Assembly (NCBI RefSeq): GCF_017894365.1
Contig: NZ_CP059467.1
Coordinates: forward strand, 1,240,001 to 1,304,000
Source of the DNA: Aromatoleum bremense
GTDB lineage: Bacteria; Pseudomonadota; Gammaproteobacteria; Burkholderiales; Rhodocyclaceae
DNA: 64,000 nt
Reading direction: 5' to 3'
Positions 50,531-62,467 of this stretch are shown in pieces; position 1 is the first letter of the stretch, and every line of letters starts with the position of its first letter. A model generated the notes under the pieces. It did not search any database, was not told the DNA's origin, and saw only the letters and a list, made by a program, of their open reading frames with translations. A program made the translations under genes and the position numbers.

Positions 50531-53500
50531 ATGGCACGTTTTTTCATCGACCGACCGATCTTCGCGTGGGTCATCGCGATCGTCATCATGCTCGCCGGCG
50601 CGCTGTCGATCCTGACGCTGCCGGTGTCGCAGTACCCGTCGATCGCCCCTCCGACGGTCGTCATCAACGCCAGCTATCCCGGTGCGTCGGCGAAAGCCGT
50701 GGAGGATTCGGTCACCCAGATCATCGAACAGAAGATGACCGGTCTCGACGGCCTGCTGTACATGAAGTCGTCGTCGGATTCATATGGCCGCGCCTCGCTG
50801 ACGCTGACTTTCGACGCCGGCACGAACCCCGACATCGCGCAGGTGCAGGTGCAGAACAAGCTGCAACTAGGCTTGCCGCTGCTGCCGCAGCCGGTGCAGC
50901 AGCAAGGCGTGCAGGTCGCCAAGTCGACCGCCAACTTCCTGATGGTCGTCGGCTTCGTGTCGCAGGACGGCAGCCTCAAGCAGGACGACCTGGCCGACTT
51001 CCTCGTCTCGTCGGTGCAGGATCCGCTGTCGCGCGTCACCGGCGTCGGCGAAGTCCAGGTGTTCGGCTCCCAGTACGCGATGCGGGTGTGGCTCGACCCG
51101 GCGAAGCTGGTGAAGTTCGGCCTCACGCCAGGCGACGTCCAGGCGGCGATCCGTGCCCAGAACAACGAAGTTTCCGCCGGCCAGCTCGGTGGTACGCCCG
51201 CGGTGGAGGGACAGGGTTTTACCGCGTCGATCACGGCACAGAGCCGGCTGGAGACAGTCGGGCAGTTCGAGGACATCCTGCTGCGCAGCTCGGCCCAAGG
51301 CGGCGAAGTGCGACTCGAAGATGTCGCACGCATCGAGATCGGCGCCGAGAACTACGGCACCGTCGGCCGCTACAACGGTCAGCCCGCGGCCGCGATCGGC
51401 ATCAAGCTCTCCGCCGGCGCGAACGCGCTCGACACCGCGACGGCGGTGCGGGCACAGCTCGACCGGATGGCCCCGTACTTTCCCGCCGGCGTGGAGGTGG
51501 TGGTGCCTTACGACACCACGCCTTTCGTCGCGATCTCGATCCAGGGCGTCGTCAAGACGCTGCTCGAAGCGATCGCGCTGGTGTTCCTCGTGATGTACCT
51601 GTTCCTGCAGAACATCCGCGCGACGCTGATCCCGACGATCGCGGTGCCGGTGGTGCTGCTCGGCACTTTCGGCGTGATGGCGGCGTTCGGCTTCACGATC
51701 AACACGCTGACGATGTTCGGCCTGGTGCTCGCGATCGGCCTGCTCGTCGATGACGCGATCGTCGTCGTCGAGAACGTCGAGCGCGTCATGAGCGAGGAAG
51801 GCCTGTCGCCGAAGGAGGCGACGAAGCGCTCGATGGACCAGATCACCGGTGCGCTGGTGGGCATCGGCCTCGTGCTGTCGGCAGTGTTCATCCCGATGGC
51901 GTTCTTCGGCGGCTCGACCGGCGTCATCTACCGGCAGTTCTCGATCACCGTCGCCGCGGCGATGGCGCTGTCGGTGCTGGTCGCGATCATCTTCACGCCG
52001 GCGCTGTGCGCGACGATGCTCAAGCCGGTCGAGAAAGGCCACGAGCACGGCGAAGGCGGCTGGTTTTCGGGCTTCTTCCACTGGTTCAACGGGATGTTCG
52101 CGCGCAACACGCGGCGCTACGAGTCGACGGTCGGGCGCATCCTGCACCGCAGCCTGCGCTTCCTCGCGATCTATCTGGCGATCATTGCCGTGCTCGCGCT
52201 GCTGTTCCTGCGCATGCCGACCTCGTTCCTGCCCGAGGAGGACCAGGGCGTGATGTTCAGCCAGGTCACGTTGCCGGCCGGCGCGACGCAGGATCGCACG
52301 CTGGCGGTGCTGAAGAAAGTCGAGGACCATTTCCTCGAGACCGAAAAGGACACGGTGCGCTCGATCCTCACCGTGGCCGGTTTCAGCTTCGGCGGCAGCG
52401 GGCAGAACATGGGACTCGCGTTCATCAACCTGCAGGACTGGGACGAGCGGCAAGAACCGGGAATGGACGTCAAGTCGGTGGCCGGGCGCGCGATGGGCGC
52501 GTTCGCGCAGATCCGCGAAGCGATGGTGTTCGCGTTCGTGCCGCCGGCCGTGCTCGAGCTCGGCACCGCGAGCGGCTTCAACATTTTCCTGCAGGATCGC
52601 TCCGGCCTCGGCCACGATGCGCTTCTTGGCGCGCGTAACCAGTTCCTCGGCCTCGCTGCGCAGGACAAGCGGCTCGTCGGGGTGCGGCCGAACGGCCAGG
52701 ACGACATGGCCGAATTCCGCCTCGACATCGACCACGCCAAGGCCGGCGCGCTCGGCGTCTCGGTCGCGGACATCAACGAGACGCTGGCAACAGCATGGGG
52801 CGGCACGTACGTGAACGACTTCCTCGATCGCGGCCGCATCAAGAAAGTCTATCTGCAGTCCGACGCGGACGCGCGCATGAAGCCTGAAGACCTTGCCAAG
52901 TGGTACGTGCGCAACCGCCAGGGCGAGATGGTGCCGCTGTCGGCCTTCTCGACCGCGCACTGGAAATACGGTTCGCCGCGCCTGGAACGCTATAACGGCC
53001 TGCCGGCAGTCGAAATCCTCGGCCAGGCTGCGCCCGGCCTGTCGTCGGGCGACGCGATGGCTGCGGTCGAGGAGATCGTCGCGAAGCTGCCTGCCGGCAT
53101 CGGCTACGAATGGACCGGCACTTCGTACGAGGAGCGGCGCTCGGGGGCGCAGGCGCCGGCGCTGTACGCGCTGTCGCTGCTGGTGGTGTTCCTGTGCCTG
53201 GCGGCGCTGTACGAGAGCTGGTCGGTGCCGTTCGCGGTGATGCTGGTGGTGCCGCTCGGCGTGCTCGGGGCGCTGCTCGCGGCGAGCGGGCGAGGCCTGT
53301 CGAACGACGTTTATTTCCAGGTCGGCCTGCTCGCGACGATCGGCCTGTCGGCGAAGAACGCGATCCTGATCGTCGAGTTCGCGAAAGCGCAGATGGAGCA
53401 GGAAGGCAAGGAGCTCGTCGCCGCGACGCTCGAAGCGGTGCGCATGCGGCTGCGCCCGATCCTGATGACTTCGCTCGCGTTCGGCCTCGGCGTGCTGCCG

Positions 53501-53692
53501 CTGGCGATCTCGACCGGCGCCGGCTCCGGCAGCCAGAACGCGATCGGCACCGGGGTGCTCGGCGGCACCATCGCCGCGACCGTGCTCGGCATCTTCTTCA
53601 TTCCGCTGTTCTACGTCGTGATCATCCGCGCCTTCCGCAAAAAACCCGCTCCGCCCGCAACCCTCGCGCCCGTCGCGGAGGAGGCCAAGTGA
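50531..53692 (+). CDS. RND multidrug efflux permease (HAE-1, AcrB/MexB type)
   Basis: A 1053-residue inner-membrane proton-drug antiporter that works as a trimer. It starts [20 protein letters not shown]. The proton relay is intact: two aspartates in [18 protein letters not shown] (TM4, near residue 408) and the lysine in [17 protein letters not shown] (TM10, near 940). Two large periplasmic loops follow TM1 and TM7, as in MexB. It starts ten bases after the adaptor stop and its stop shares a base with the next start. Substrates are likely broad hydrophobic compounds, from the family. Confidence 0.96.
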   Translation: MARFFIDRPIFAWVIAIVIMLAGALSILTLPVSQYPSIAPPTVVINASYPGASAKAVEDSVTQIIEQKMTGLDGLLYMKSSSDSYGRASLTLTFDAGTNPDIAQVQVQNKLQLGLPLLPQPVQQQGVQVAKSTANFLMVVGFVSQDGSLKQDDLADFLVSSVQDPLSRVTGVGEVQVFGSQYAMRVWLDPAKLVKFGLTPGDVQAAIRAQNNEVSAGQLGGTPAVEGQGFTASITAQSRLETVGQFEDILLRSSAQGGEVRLEDVARIEIGAENYGTVGRYNGQPAAAIGIKLSAGANALDTATAVRAQLDRMAPYFPAGVEVVVPYDTTPFVAISIQGVVKTLLEAIALVFLVMYLFLQNIRATLIPTIAVPVVLLGTFGVMAAFGFTINTLTMFGLVLAIGLLVDDAIVVVENVERVMSEEGLSPKEATKRSMDQITGALVGIGLVLSAVFIPMAFFGGSTGVIYRQFSITVAAAMALSVLVAIIFTPALCATMLKPVEKGHEHGEGGWFSGFFHWFNGMFARNTRRYESTVGRILHRSLRFLAIYLAIIAVLALLFLRMPTSFLPEEDQGVMFSQVTLPAGATQDRTLAVLKKVEDHFLETEKDTVRSILTVAGFSFGGSGQNMGLAFINLQDWDERQEPGMDVKSVAGRAMGAFAQIREAMVFAFVPPAVLELGTASGFNIFLQDRSGLGHDALLGARNQFLGLAAQDKRLVGVRPNGQDDMAEFRLDIDHAKAGALGVSVADINETLATAWGGTYVNDFLDRGRIKKVYLQSDADARMKPEDLAKWYVRNRQGEMVPLSAFSTAHWKYGSPRLERYNGLPAVEILGQAAPGLSSGDAMAAVEEIVAKLPAGIGYEWTGTSYEERRSGAQAPALYALSLLVVFLCLAALYESWSVPFAVMLVVPLGVLGALLAASGRGLSNDVYFQVGLLATIGLSAKNAILIVEFAKAQMEQEGKELVAATLEAVRMRLRPILMTSLAFGLGVLPLAISTGAGSGSQNAIGTGVLGGTIAATVLGIFFIPLFYVVIIRAFRKKPAPPATLAPVAEEAK

Positions 53693-55125
53693 TGACCCGA
53701 CTGCGTATCCTGACGGCCGCACTCGCCGCCGCTGTCGCGAGCGCCTGCTCGACGCTGGCGCCGGACTACCAGCGGCCGCCAGCGCCGGTCCCGGCGTCCT
53801 TCCCGCAGGCGCCGGGCATGGTTTCGGCAGCCGCTCCCGCGGCCGACGCGCTGCCGTGGCGCGATTTCTTCGCCGCGTCCGGCCTGCGCGAGCTGATCGC
53901 GCTGGCGCTCGACAACAACCGCGACCTGCGCGTGACCGCTCTCAACATCGAGCGCGCCCGCGCGCAGTACCGCATCCAGCGCGCGGACCTGTTCCCGGCG
54001 ATCGGCGCGAGCGGCGGCCAGACCGCGCAGCGCCTGCCCGCGGAGCTCGTGCGGGGCAGCGCCGCCGGCAACGGCAACGGCAACGGCGATGCGACGATCA
54101 GCCGGCAGTACAGCGCGACGATCGGCTTCTCGGTATGGGAGCTGGATTTCTTCGGCCGCCTGCGCAGCCTCAACGAACAGGCGCTGGAACTGTACCTCGG
54201 CACCGAGGAGGCGCGCCGCAGCGCGCAGATCAGCCTCGTCGCGGAAGTCGCGAACGCGTGGCTGACGCTCGCCGCCGACCGCGAACGCCTCGCGCTCGCC
54301 CGCAACACGTACCGGACGCGGCAGGAGTCGTTTGAACTGACGCGGCGCAGCTTCGAGGCCGGCGCGGTGTCGGCGCTCGACCTGCGGCAGGCCGAGACGC
54401 TGCAGGAAGACGCGCGCGCCGACGCCGCCCGTTTCGCCGCGCTCGTCGCGCAGGACGAGAACGCGCTCGCGCTGCTCGCCGGCACGCGCGTTCCGCCCGA
54501 GCTGCTGCCGCCGCAGCTCGCCGACACGCTGACCGCGGTCGCCGGGCTGCCGGCCGGCGTGCCGTCCGAAGTCCTCGTGCGCCGCCCCGACATCCTCGAG
54601 GCGGAGCGCCGGCTGCGCGCGGCCAATGCCAACATCGGTGCGGCGCGGGCCGCTTTCTTCCCGTCGATCATGCTGACCGCGGCGGCCGGCAGCGCGAGCA
54701 GCACGCTCGATAGCCTGTTCTCGAGCGGCTCCGGCACGTGGAGCTTCGTGCCGCAGATCCGCATCCCGATCTTCGAGGCCGGCCGCCTGCGCGCGAACCT
54801 CGACGTCGCCGAGATCCAGCGCGACATCAACGTCGCGCAATACGAAAGGGCGATCCAGGGCGCGTTCCGCGAAGTCGCCGACGCGCTGGCCGAACGCGCG
54901 ACGCTCGCCGAGCAGCTCGACGCGCGGCGCCGCCTCGTCGAAGCGACCGCCGAGAGCTTCCGGCTGTCAGAGGCGCGCTACAAGGGCGGTGTCGACAGCT
55001 ACCTCGGCGTGCTCGATGCGCAGCGCACGCTATACGGCGCCGAACTCGAGCTGATCGCCGTGCGCGAGTCCGACGCAGCAAACCGCATCGCGCTGTACAA
55101 GGCGCTCGGCGGCGGCTGGCAGTAA
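53692..55125 (+). CDS. RND outer membrane factor (OprM/NodT type)
   Basis: A 477-residue outer-membrane channel lipoprotein; the lipobox is AAVASAC with Cys19. It has the two repeated OEP domains of the OprM family (WELDFFGRLRSLNEQALELY near 150, FEAGAVSALDLRQAETLQED near 220, and RRPDILEAERRLRAANANIG near 300). A short Gly-Asn repeat (GNGNGNG, about residues 125-131) is encoded by three GGCAAC units at 54067-54084. It is the third gene of the pump operon, with start overlapping the permease stop. It completes the tripartite pump and could also serve the ABC adaptor at 20748. Confidence 0.94.
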   Translation: MTRLRILTAALAAAVASACSTLAPDYQRPPAPVPASFPQAPGMVSAAAPAADALPWRDFFAASGLRELIALALDNNRDLRVTALNIERARAQYRIQRADLFPAIGASGGQTAQRLPAELVRGSAAGNGNGNGDATISRQYSATIGFSVWELDFFGRLRSLNEQALELYLGTEEARRSAQISLVAEVANAWLTLAADRERLALARNTYRTRQESFELTRRSFEAGAVSALDLRQAETLQEDARADAARFAALVAQDENALALLAGTRVPPELLPPQLADTLTAVAGLPAGVPSEVLVRRPDILEAERRLRAANANIGAARAAFFPSIMLTAAAGSASSTLDSLFSSGSGTWSFVPQIRIPIFEAGRLRANLDVAEIQRDINVAQYERAIQGAFREVADALAERATLAEQLDARRRLVEATAESFRLSEARYKGGVDSYLGVLDAQRTLYGAELELIAVRESDAANRIALYKALGGGWQ

Positions 55126-55313
55126 GGCTTTTTAGCACGCGGGGACGACGCGGCACCGGCGTGGCGGCGCCCTTCCTGGCAACCTCCCGGCACGCGCCGC
55201 AGCCGGCGCGCATTGAATTGTCCGTCTGCCGCGCGGTCGAATCGCGACCGGCGGGGGTGTGCACAGGCAGCAGGCGCGGCCCCGCGGGTCACGGTCCACT
55301 GGAGGGCGTCATC

Positions 55314-55685
55314 ATGCGCATTCGATATCCCGGCCTCCTCACCGCATTCCTGGCCGCGCTCGCGGTGGCCGGCCCGGCGCTTGCGCACCACGGCTGGAAC
55401 TGGGCCGAGCCCGGCAACTCGGAGCTCACCGGCGTCGTGAAATCGGTGCGGCTCGGCAATCCGCACGGGCGCGTGACGCTCGATGTCAGCGGCGAGCAAT
55501 GGGTCGCGGAAGTCGGCCAGCCGTGGCGCAACGCGCGCGCCGGACTGCGGGACGAGATGCTCGTCGAGGGCGTGCGAGTGACGATCTCGGGTCATCGCTC
55601 GGCTCGCCCCGGCGAGAAACTCATCAAGGCCGAGCGCGTGATCATCGGCGACACGACGTACGACCTGTACCCTGACCGCGACTAG
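55314..55685 (+). CDS. Small exported protein (DUF6152 type)
   Basis: A 123-residue product with a signal peptide likely cut at ALA-HHGW (near residue 25), followed by a compact beta-rich domain: ELTGVVKSVRLGNPHGRVTL, then WVAEVGQP and LVEGVRVTISGHRS, ending GDTTYDLYPDRD. This matches the DUF6152 family in my recollection. The mature N-terminus HHGWNWAEPG suggests possible metal binding. GGAGG lies 9 bases before the ATG. It sits with the next gene, two bases apart, which is a recurring pair in this group. Function unknown. Confidence 0.75.
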   Translation: MRIRYPGLLTAFLAALAVAGPALAHHGWNWAEPGNSELTGVVKSVRLGNPHGRVTLDVSGEQWVAEVGQPWRNARAGLRDEMLVEGVRVTISGHRSARPGEKLIKAERVIIGDTTYDLYPDRD

Positions 55686-55687
55686 GG

Positions 55688-56173
55688 GTGGGAATGTTCG
55701 GCGAACTGCTCGCCGCGATCGATGCCTCGGCGCTGTCGGTCCACCTGCGGCATTCAATCTGGCTCTACCCCGTCGTCAGCGCCGCCCACATCCTCGGCAT
55801 CGCGCTGCTGGTCGGGGCGATCGTGCCGATGGACGCGCGGCTGATCGGCCTGTGGCCGTCGCTGCCGGTGGCGCTGTTCGCGCGCACGATCCTCCCGTTC
55901 GCAGCCGGCGGCTGCATCCTGGCGATCGGCACCGGCACGCTGCTGTTCATCGTGCAGCCCGCCGATTACGCCGCGCTGCCGGTGTTCTGGACCAAGATCG
56001 GGCTGGTGCTGGCCGGCGTCGCCAATGCGCTTGTACTGCGGCGCACCGTGGCGTGGCGGCGCGTGATCGCGGAGACGACCGGCACGACGCAGGCGCTGCG
56101 GCTTTCCGGTAGCCTGTCGCTCGCGATCTGGCTCACGACACTGTTTCTCGGCAGGCTCCTCGGTTTCCTGTGA
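55688..56173 (+). CDS. Integral membrane protein (DUF6644 type)
   Basis: A 161-residue membrane protein with four or five helices (SIWLYPVVSAAHILGIALLV, then LPFAAGGCILAIGTGTLLFI, FWTKIGLVLAGVANALVL and LSGSLSLAIWLTTLFLG). The histidine in SAAHILGIALL and the conserved DARLIGLWP follow the pattern of DUF6644, often found beside DUF6152. A GTG start at 55688 or ATG at 55694 are both possible. Role unknown. It overlaps nothing and converges on dps. Confidence 0.7.
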   Translation: MGMFGELLAAIDASALSVHLRHSIWLYPVVSAAHILGIALLVGAIVPMDARLIGLWPSLPVALFARTILPFAAGGCILAIGTGTLLFIVQPADYAALPVFWTKIGLVLAGVANALVLRRTVAWRRVIAETTGTTQALRLSGSLSLAIWLTTLFLGRLLGFL

Positions 56174-56178
56174 CGGAT

Positions 56179-56217
56179 GGCGGCGCGGCAGCGCACCCTC
56201 GGGCCCTGCCGGCCGCC
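56179..56217. terminator. Hairpin between convergent membrane gene and dps
   Basis: GGCGGC-G-CGGCAG pairs with CTGCCGGCCGCC, 12 pairs with one bulged base, in the 63-base gap between converging genes. No T tract is seen. A two-way terminator is plausible. Confidence 0.4.
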
Positions 56218-56236
56218 CCGGTCATAACAACGGCGT

Positions 56237-56764
56237 TCAGTCTTCGAGCAGGCTGCGCAGCATCCACGCGGTCTTTTCGTGCACTTCGAGGCGCTGCGTC
56301 AGCAGGTCGGCGGTCGGCTGGTCGTTCGCGTCATTCACGACCGGGAACAGGCTGCGCGCGGTGCGCGCGGTCGCTTCCTGCGCGGCGACGAGGCTGCGAA
56401 TCATGTCGAGCGCTTTCGGCACGCCCTCGATTTCCTTGATCGAAGCGCGCTCGACGAATTCCTTGTAGGTCCCCGGCGCGGGAAACCCGAGCGCGCGGAT
56501 GCGTTCGGCGATCAGGTCGAGCGCGGTCCATTGCTCGGTGTATTGCTGCATGAACATCACGTGCAGCGTGTTGAACATCGGCCCGGTGACGTTCCAGTGG
56601 AAGTTGTGCGTCATCAGGTAGAGCGTGTAGCTGTCCGCGAGCAGCGCCGACAATCCGTCCGCGATCTTCGCACGGTCGACTTCGCTCAGCCCGATGTCGA
56701 TCCTTGCTACCCCTCTTTCCACCTTCTCCTGCTTCTCCTGCTTGTCCTGCTTCTTCGATGCCAT
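56237..56764 (-). CDS. dps: DNA-protecting iron-storage protein Dps
   Basis: A 175-residue Dps-type ferritin that forms 12-mers, oxidises and stores iron using peroxide, and shields DNA. Ferroxidase ligands are in [14 protein letters not shown] (histidine near residue 54) and [16 protein letters not shown] (aspartate and glutamate near residue 83), in the usual spacing. The first 20 residues are rich in Lys, Gln and Glu ([11 protein letters not shown]), a tail like the DNA-binding arms of other Dps. The start at 56764 has AAGGAG seven bases before it. Alone on its strand; probably stress-induced. Confidence 0.93.
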   Translation of the reverse strand: MASKKQDKQEKQEKVERGVARIDIGLSEVDRAKIADGLSALLADSYTLYLMTHNFHWNVTGPMFNTLHVMFMQQYTEQWTALDLIAERIRALGFPAPGTYKEFVERASIKEIEGVPKALDMIRSLVAAQEATARTARSLFPVVNDANDQPTADLLTQRLEVHEKTAWMLRSLLED

Positions 56765-56905
56765 AGTGTTCTCCTTGTCGAAAGCAAACGAAAACCGGTG
56801 CATTGCACCTGCAGGACTATATACGGGATGCCGCGGCAGGACACAGGACGCAGGCATTATCGCGACGCGCGCAGCAAATGACGGCATGCCGGGAGGGTCG
56901 CGCGC

Positions 56906-59674
56906 TCAATGGTCGAGCAGTTGCAGGCCCGGCGGCAGCGATTCACCGAACGCGCGCCACTTCTCGGCCTCCTCGAGCACGACGACTTCGCGCACCATCG
57001 CGGTCCAGCTCGGCGGCGCGTTGATCGCCGCGAGCCGCCGCGCCACCTCGTCGCGCAGCTCGGCCGGCAGGTCGCGCGAGCGGTCGCCGGTCAGGCGCGC
57101 GATCTGGGCGGCGGCGAATGCTGCCGGCTCGATGCGCTTCCAGTCGAGCGCCAGGATCGCGTCGAGCCAGCGCGTCGCGACGTCGGCCGGCACGACGTTG
57201 TGCGCGCTGCCATACAGCGGCTCGCGCGCGCCGATGCGCCCGACCGCCCACCACGCATTCTGCTTTTCCGCCGGTTTCTGCAGCCGCTCGATCAGCCATT
57301 CGCCGATCTCGATGCGATGCTCGACTTCGACGCGCTCGAGCGACGCGGCCAGGCGCGCGAGATCCTCGAGACTGCCTCGCGTCCCGACCGGCTGGCGCGC
57401 GCGGCGCGCGGCGTCGTCGGCTTCGATCTGTTCGCCCGCCGCCTGCAGCACGAGCAGCTGTTCGGGCGCCGCCAGGCCTCCTGCCGCGCGCCGCCACAGC
57501 GTCCACCATTCCGACCAGTTCTGCCGCTCCCGCACGTACTGGATGCCCTGCCCGAACAGCGTCCACAGCTGCTCGACCCGCCAGTCGTCGAGCGGATAGC
57601 CGAGCCCGGGGCGCAGGCAGTAGCCGGCGAGGTTGAGCCACAGGCGCTCGTGCTCGGCCGAGCGGCGCCGCCGGCGCACGCGCTCCCACAGCACGTCGAA
57701 CAATGCGCGCAGCAGCGGCACGTCCCAGCTTTCGCGCTTGCCGAGCAGGTGGTCGAGCTGGCCGCGCAGCTGACGCACTTCCTTGCCACTGAGGTCGTGC
57801 GAGCGCGAGCCGAAGACGCGCTCGACCGCTTCGACCGCGTCGGCGAAGCGCGGCGGCAGCGCCGCGACCGTTTCCGCCTGCGCCGCGCCGTCGCCGCGCA
57901 GCTGGAACGCGAGCAGCCAGCGGCGCGCGGGCTCGGCGAGGCTGACGCAATGCATGTCGAGCGTGCCGACTTCGGTCATCGCGGCGACGATCCGCACCGG
58001 CACGTCGACGGTACCGCTGCCGGCCGACGGGATGACGGTCGCGATCGGCGGCAGGCGCACGAAGTCGTCGCCGGCGATGTCGACGAGGTCGCCAGCTTGA
58101 TGCGGCGTGTCGGCGGCCGACGACACGAGGTGGAACTGCACCGGCTGGCCGAGCTTCAGTGCGAAGCTGCGCTCGGGCAGATGGACTTCGACGGCTTCTT
58201 CGGTGCCGCGCGGCAGCACGCACACGCCGCGCCGCGACGGCCCGTCGCCCTCGATGACGAGGAAGTAGCTGCGCGGCGCACCTCCACCGATGCGCGGCCC
58301 CTGCCCGGCGCGCACCAGCGCGTATGCGACGGCGCCGCGTGCGACCGCGACGTCGGGGTCGTCGTTGTGCAACAGGCGCAGCGCCTGGCCGCGCCAGCCG
58401 CCGAGCACGTGCTGCAGCCGCTCGCTCAGCGCATGGGAGCGGAACACGCCGCCATTGAGCAGCACGGTGTCGGGCACCGGCAGCTCGGGCGCCTCGGGTG
58501 CGTCCGGCCCGAGCGCGTCGCGCGACGCGGCCGCGTGCCGCTCGAGAAACGCCGCGAGGTGGCGCGTGATCGCGGGATCGGCCGGATACGGCAGGCCGAA
58601 CTCGACGATGCCGGCACGCCGTCGTGCGGGCCGGGCGTCGGCGCCCGCGCGGGGCAGGAAGCCGTCGACGATGAGATGCTCGACCTCGTCGCGTGCGAGC
58701 TCGACCGAGCGCGCGCCGCCGACGAGCCGGCTGCCGGCGCCGAGCAGCGTCACCGTCGTGCGCTCGGGCGCGGCCGGGCCGAGCAGTTGCTCCTTCGCGC
58801 CGCGGCAGCGCTGCAGGAGCTGCGAGAAGCGCGCCGCGGTCAGCTTGCCGTCGGCCGCGCCGAGGCGCGCCTCGACGACGTGCGCGAGCGCGAGATCCAT
58901 GTTGTCGCCGCCGAGCATCAGGTGGTCGCCGACACCGATGCGCGCGAGGCGCGGCTCACCGTCCTCGACGGCGACGCGGATCAGCGTGAAGTCGGTCGTG
59001 CCGCCGCCGACGTCGCAGACGAGGATCAGCCGCGTCGCCTCCAGTTCCGCCGCAAGGCTCTGGCGGTGGCGGAACAGCCAGTCGTAGCACGCCGCTTGCG
59101 GCTCCTCGAGGAGGCGCAGCGCCGGCAGCTGCGCGAGCCGCGCCGCTTCGAGCGTCAGCGCCCGCGCCCCTTCGTCGAACGACGCGGGCACGGTGAGTAC
59201 GACCTGCTGGCGCTCCAGCGGCGCGTCCGGGAAGCGCGCGTTCCACGCCGCACGCACGTGCGCGAGGTAGCTTGCGCTCGCCGCGACCGGCGACACTTTC
59301 GCGACGTCGTCGCCGGCGCCCCACGGCAGGATCGGCGCGCTGCGGTCGACGCCGGCGTGCGACAGCCAGCTCTTCGCGCTCGCGACGAGCCGCCCCGGCA
59401 CCTGCGCGCCGAGTTCGCGCGCGAGGCCGCCGACGACGACCGGCGCGACGCCGGCGACATCGGCCGCCGCCCACGGCAGCTGCAGGTCGTCCGGACTCAG
59501 CTCGCCGGGTGCCGGGTGGTAGCGCAGCGACGGCAGCAGCGGTCGCGCCGCGACTTCGCCCGGGGCGACGAGCTGATCGATCGGCAGCAGCGCGATGTGC
59601 TCGTCGCCCGGCGCCGCGTACGCGACGACGGTGTTGCTGGTCCCGAGGTCGATCCCGACGAGGTAAGGCTTCAC
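56906..59674 (-). CDS. Hsp70-family protein with long C-terminal domain (DUF3731 type)
   Basis: A 922-residue divergent Hsp70. The ATPase motifs are in place: VGIDLGTSNTVVAY (residues 5-18), VCDVGGGTTDFTLIRV (near 228), and LLNGGVFRSHALSERL (near 425). The canonical substrate domain and EEVD end are absent; instead residues from about 560 form an Arg/Leu/Trp-rich helical domain (DVLWERVRRRRRSAEHERLW) of the DUF3731 type. The start is a GTG at 59674, six bases after the stop of the other Hsp70 gene. The ORF is open further upstream, but that part is out of frame with the partner gene. No DnaJ or GrpE is nearby. Client unknown. Confidence 0.85.
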   Translation of the reverse strand: MKPYLVGIDLGTSNTVVAYAAPGDEHIALLPIDQLVAPGEVAARPLLPSLRYHPAPGELSPDDLQLPWAAADVAGVAPVVVGGLARELGAQVPGRLVASAKSWLSHAGVDRSAPILPWGAGDDVAKVSPVAASASYLAHVRAAWNARFPDAPLERQQVVLTVPASFDEGARALTLEAARLAQLPALRLLEEPQAACYDWLFRHRQSLAAELEATRLILVCDVGGGTTDFTLIRVAVEDGEPRLARIGVGDHLMLGGDNMDLALAHVVEARLGAADGKLTAARFSQLLQRCRGAKEQLLGPAAPERTTVTLLGAGSRLVGGARSVELARDEVEHLIVDGFLPRAGADARPARRRAGIVEFGLPYPADPAITRHLAAFLERHAAASRDALGPDAPEAPELPVPDTVLLNGGVFRSHALSERLQHVLGGWRGQALRLLHNDDPDVAVARGAVAYALVRAGQGPRIGGGAPRSYFLVIEGDGPSRRGVCVLPRGTEEAVEVHLPERSFALKLGQPVQFHLVSSAADTPHQAGDLVDIAGDDFVRLPPIATVIPSAGSGTVDVPVRIVAAMTEVGTLDMHCVSLAEPARRWLLAFQLRGDGAAQAETVAALPPRFADAVEAVERVFGSRSHDLSGKEVRQLRGQLDHLLGKRESWDVPLLRALFDVLWERVRRRRRSAEHERLWLNLAGYCLRPGLGYPLDDWRVEQLWTLFGQGIQYVRERQNWSEWWTLWRRAAGGLAAPEQLLVLQAAGEQIEADDAARRARQPVGTRGSLEDLARLAASLERVEVEHRIEIGEWLIERLQKPAEKQNAWWAVGRIGAREPLYGSAHNVVPADVATRWLDAILALDWKRIEPAAFAAAQIARLTGDRSRDLPAELRDEVARRLAAINAPPSWTAMVREVVVLEEAEKWRAFGESLPPGLQLLDH

Positions 59675-59679
59675 GGCAT

Positions 59680-61520
<1,841 letters not shown>

Positions 61521-61524
<4 letters not shown>

Positions 61525-62069
61525 AGCTCCACCTCCGCCTGCGCGATGATCGTCGCGTCATGATGCTCGGCGAGCTTCGGCAGGCGCGCGTCGGTGACGC
61601 GCCAGCCGCGGTGGCTGATCGTGCCGGTGAACGGCGGCTTGCCGACGACATTGCCGGTGAGGCGGATCGCCGCGGCGTCGAAACCGTCGGCGAGCGTCAC
61701 GCGGCTGCCTTCGGCGTCGGCGCACACCGGCTCGATGCTGAAATGCTCGCGCATCACCTTGCGGCAGCCGGCGTGCACCAGCCGCGCCGCGCCGCCGACA
61801 TCGGCGTCGGAATAGGCCGCGATGTCCTCCTCGACGAAATCGATGAGGCGCGCTTCCCGCTGCAGCATGCCGAGCAGCTGCAGTGCGGCCTCGTGCGGCA
61901 CTTCGCGCAGCGGACGGACGTCGGGGGCCGGGGCGGCCGGGGCGGCGACGTCCGCGCCCGCGCGCAGGCGCATCACCTGCGCGGCAAAGTCGGGCTTGGA
62001 GAGGATCGCGAAGAACGCGCCGAACGCGAGCGACAGTCTGCGCATGAAAGAAGGAGGGGTCTGAGCCAT
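61521..62069 (-). CDS. DUF2760 family protein
   Basis: A 182-residue protein beginning MAQTPPSFMRRLSLAFGAFF, with one hydrophobic stretch (about 9-22) and then a soluble domain (EVPHEAALQLLGMLQREARL, ADVGGAARLVHAGCRKVMRE, ISHRGWRVTDARLPKL). It matches the proteobacterial DUF2760 family, which is repeatedly found upstream of the two Hsp70 genes; I rely on memory for that association. The start at 62069 follows a tandem nine-base repeat whose copies contain AGGA. First gene of the operon, overlapping the next by ATGA. Function unknown. Confidence 0.8.
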
Positions 62070-62073
62070 GAAA

Positions 62074-62091
62074 AGGTCCTGTAGGTCCTGT
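62074..62091 (-). repeat. Tandem nine-base repeat at the DUF2760 ribosome site
   Basis: AGGTCCTGT occurs twice back to back (62074-62082 and 62083-62091). On the minus strand it gives two AGGACC copies ahead of the DUF2760 start, one of which is at ribosome-site distance. Confidence 0.5.
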
Positions 62092-62467
62092 AGTGGTCCG
62101 GCAACGGCGGGGCCGGGATCGCGCGTGCCGGCGGCGGAATGCCCGCGCGCGGCAGCGGTTCGTGCCCCGGCCGGCGGCAATGTGGTCGGCGCCGCGCCTG
62201 CGCTCCCCGTCCGGGAACGGCCCGCCGCGCCGCAATTCAATTCCGGTTGTCGCGTCATCGACCGGGCGGGCTGGCCGACGCCGGGGATGGTGCGACGCAA
62301 TATAGTCGATTCTTCGACTGGCGCCCACAATGACATCGGGACCGGTCGGGCGGCCGCCAGCGTGCGGATCGTACCATCCGGGCCGGTTTCGCGCGCCAGC
62401 CGCAGCACCACCGGTGACGCGGCCCGCGCCGATCACCGCAGCAGAACGCCCCCAGGAGAACGTCCTC
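62092..62467. other. Divergent intergenic region, no gene seen
   Basis: The 398 bases between the DUF2760 operon and the glutathione S-transferase gene (62070-62467) hold no convincing coding frame. A short inverted repeat AGTCGA-TTCT-TCGACT lies at 62304-62319 next to a TATA-rich stretch. I saw no sigma-32 type sequence. The 3' end (about 62455) has AGGAG, the ribosome site of the transferase. Confidence 0.5.
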
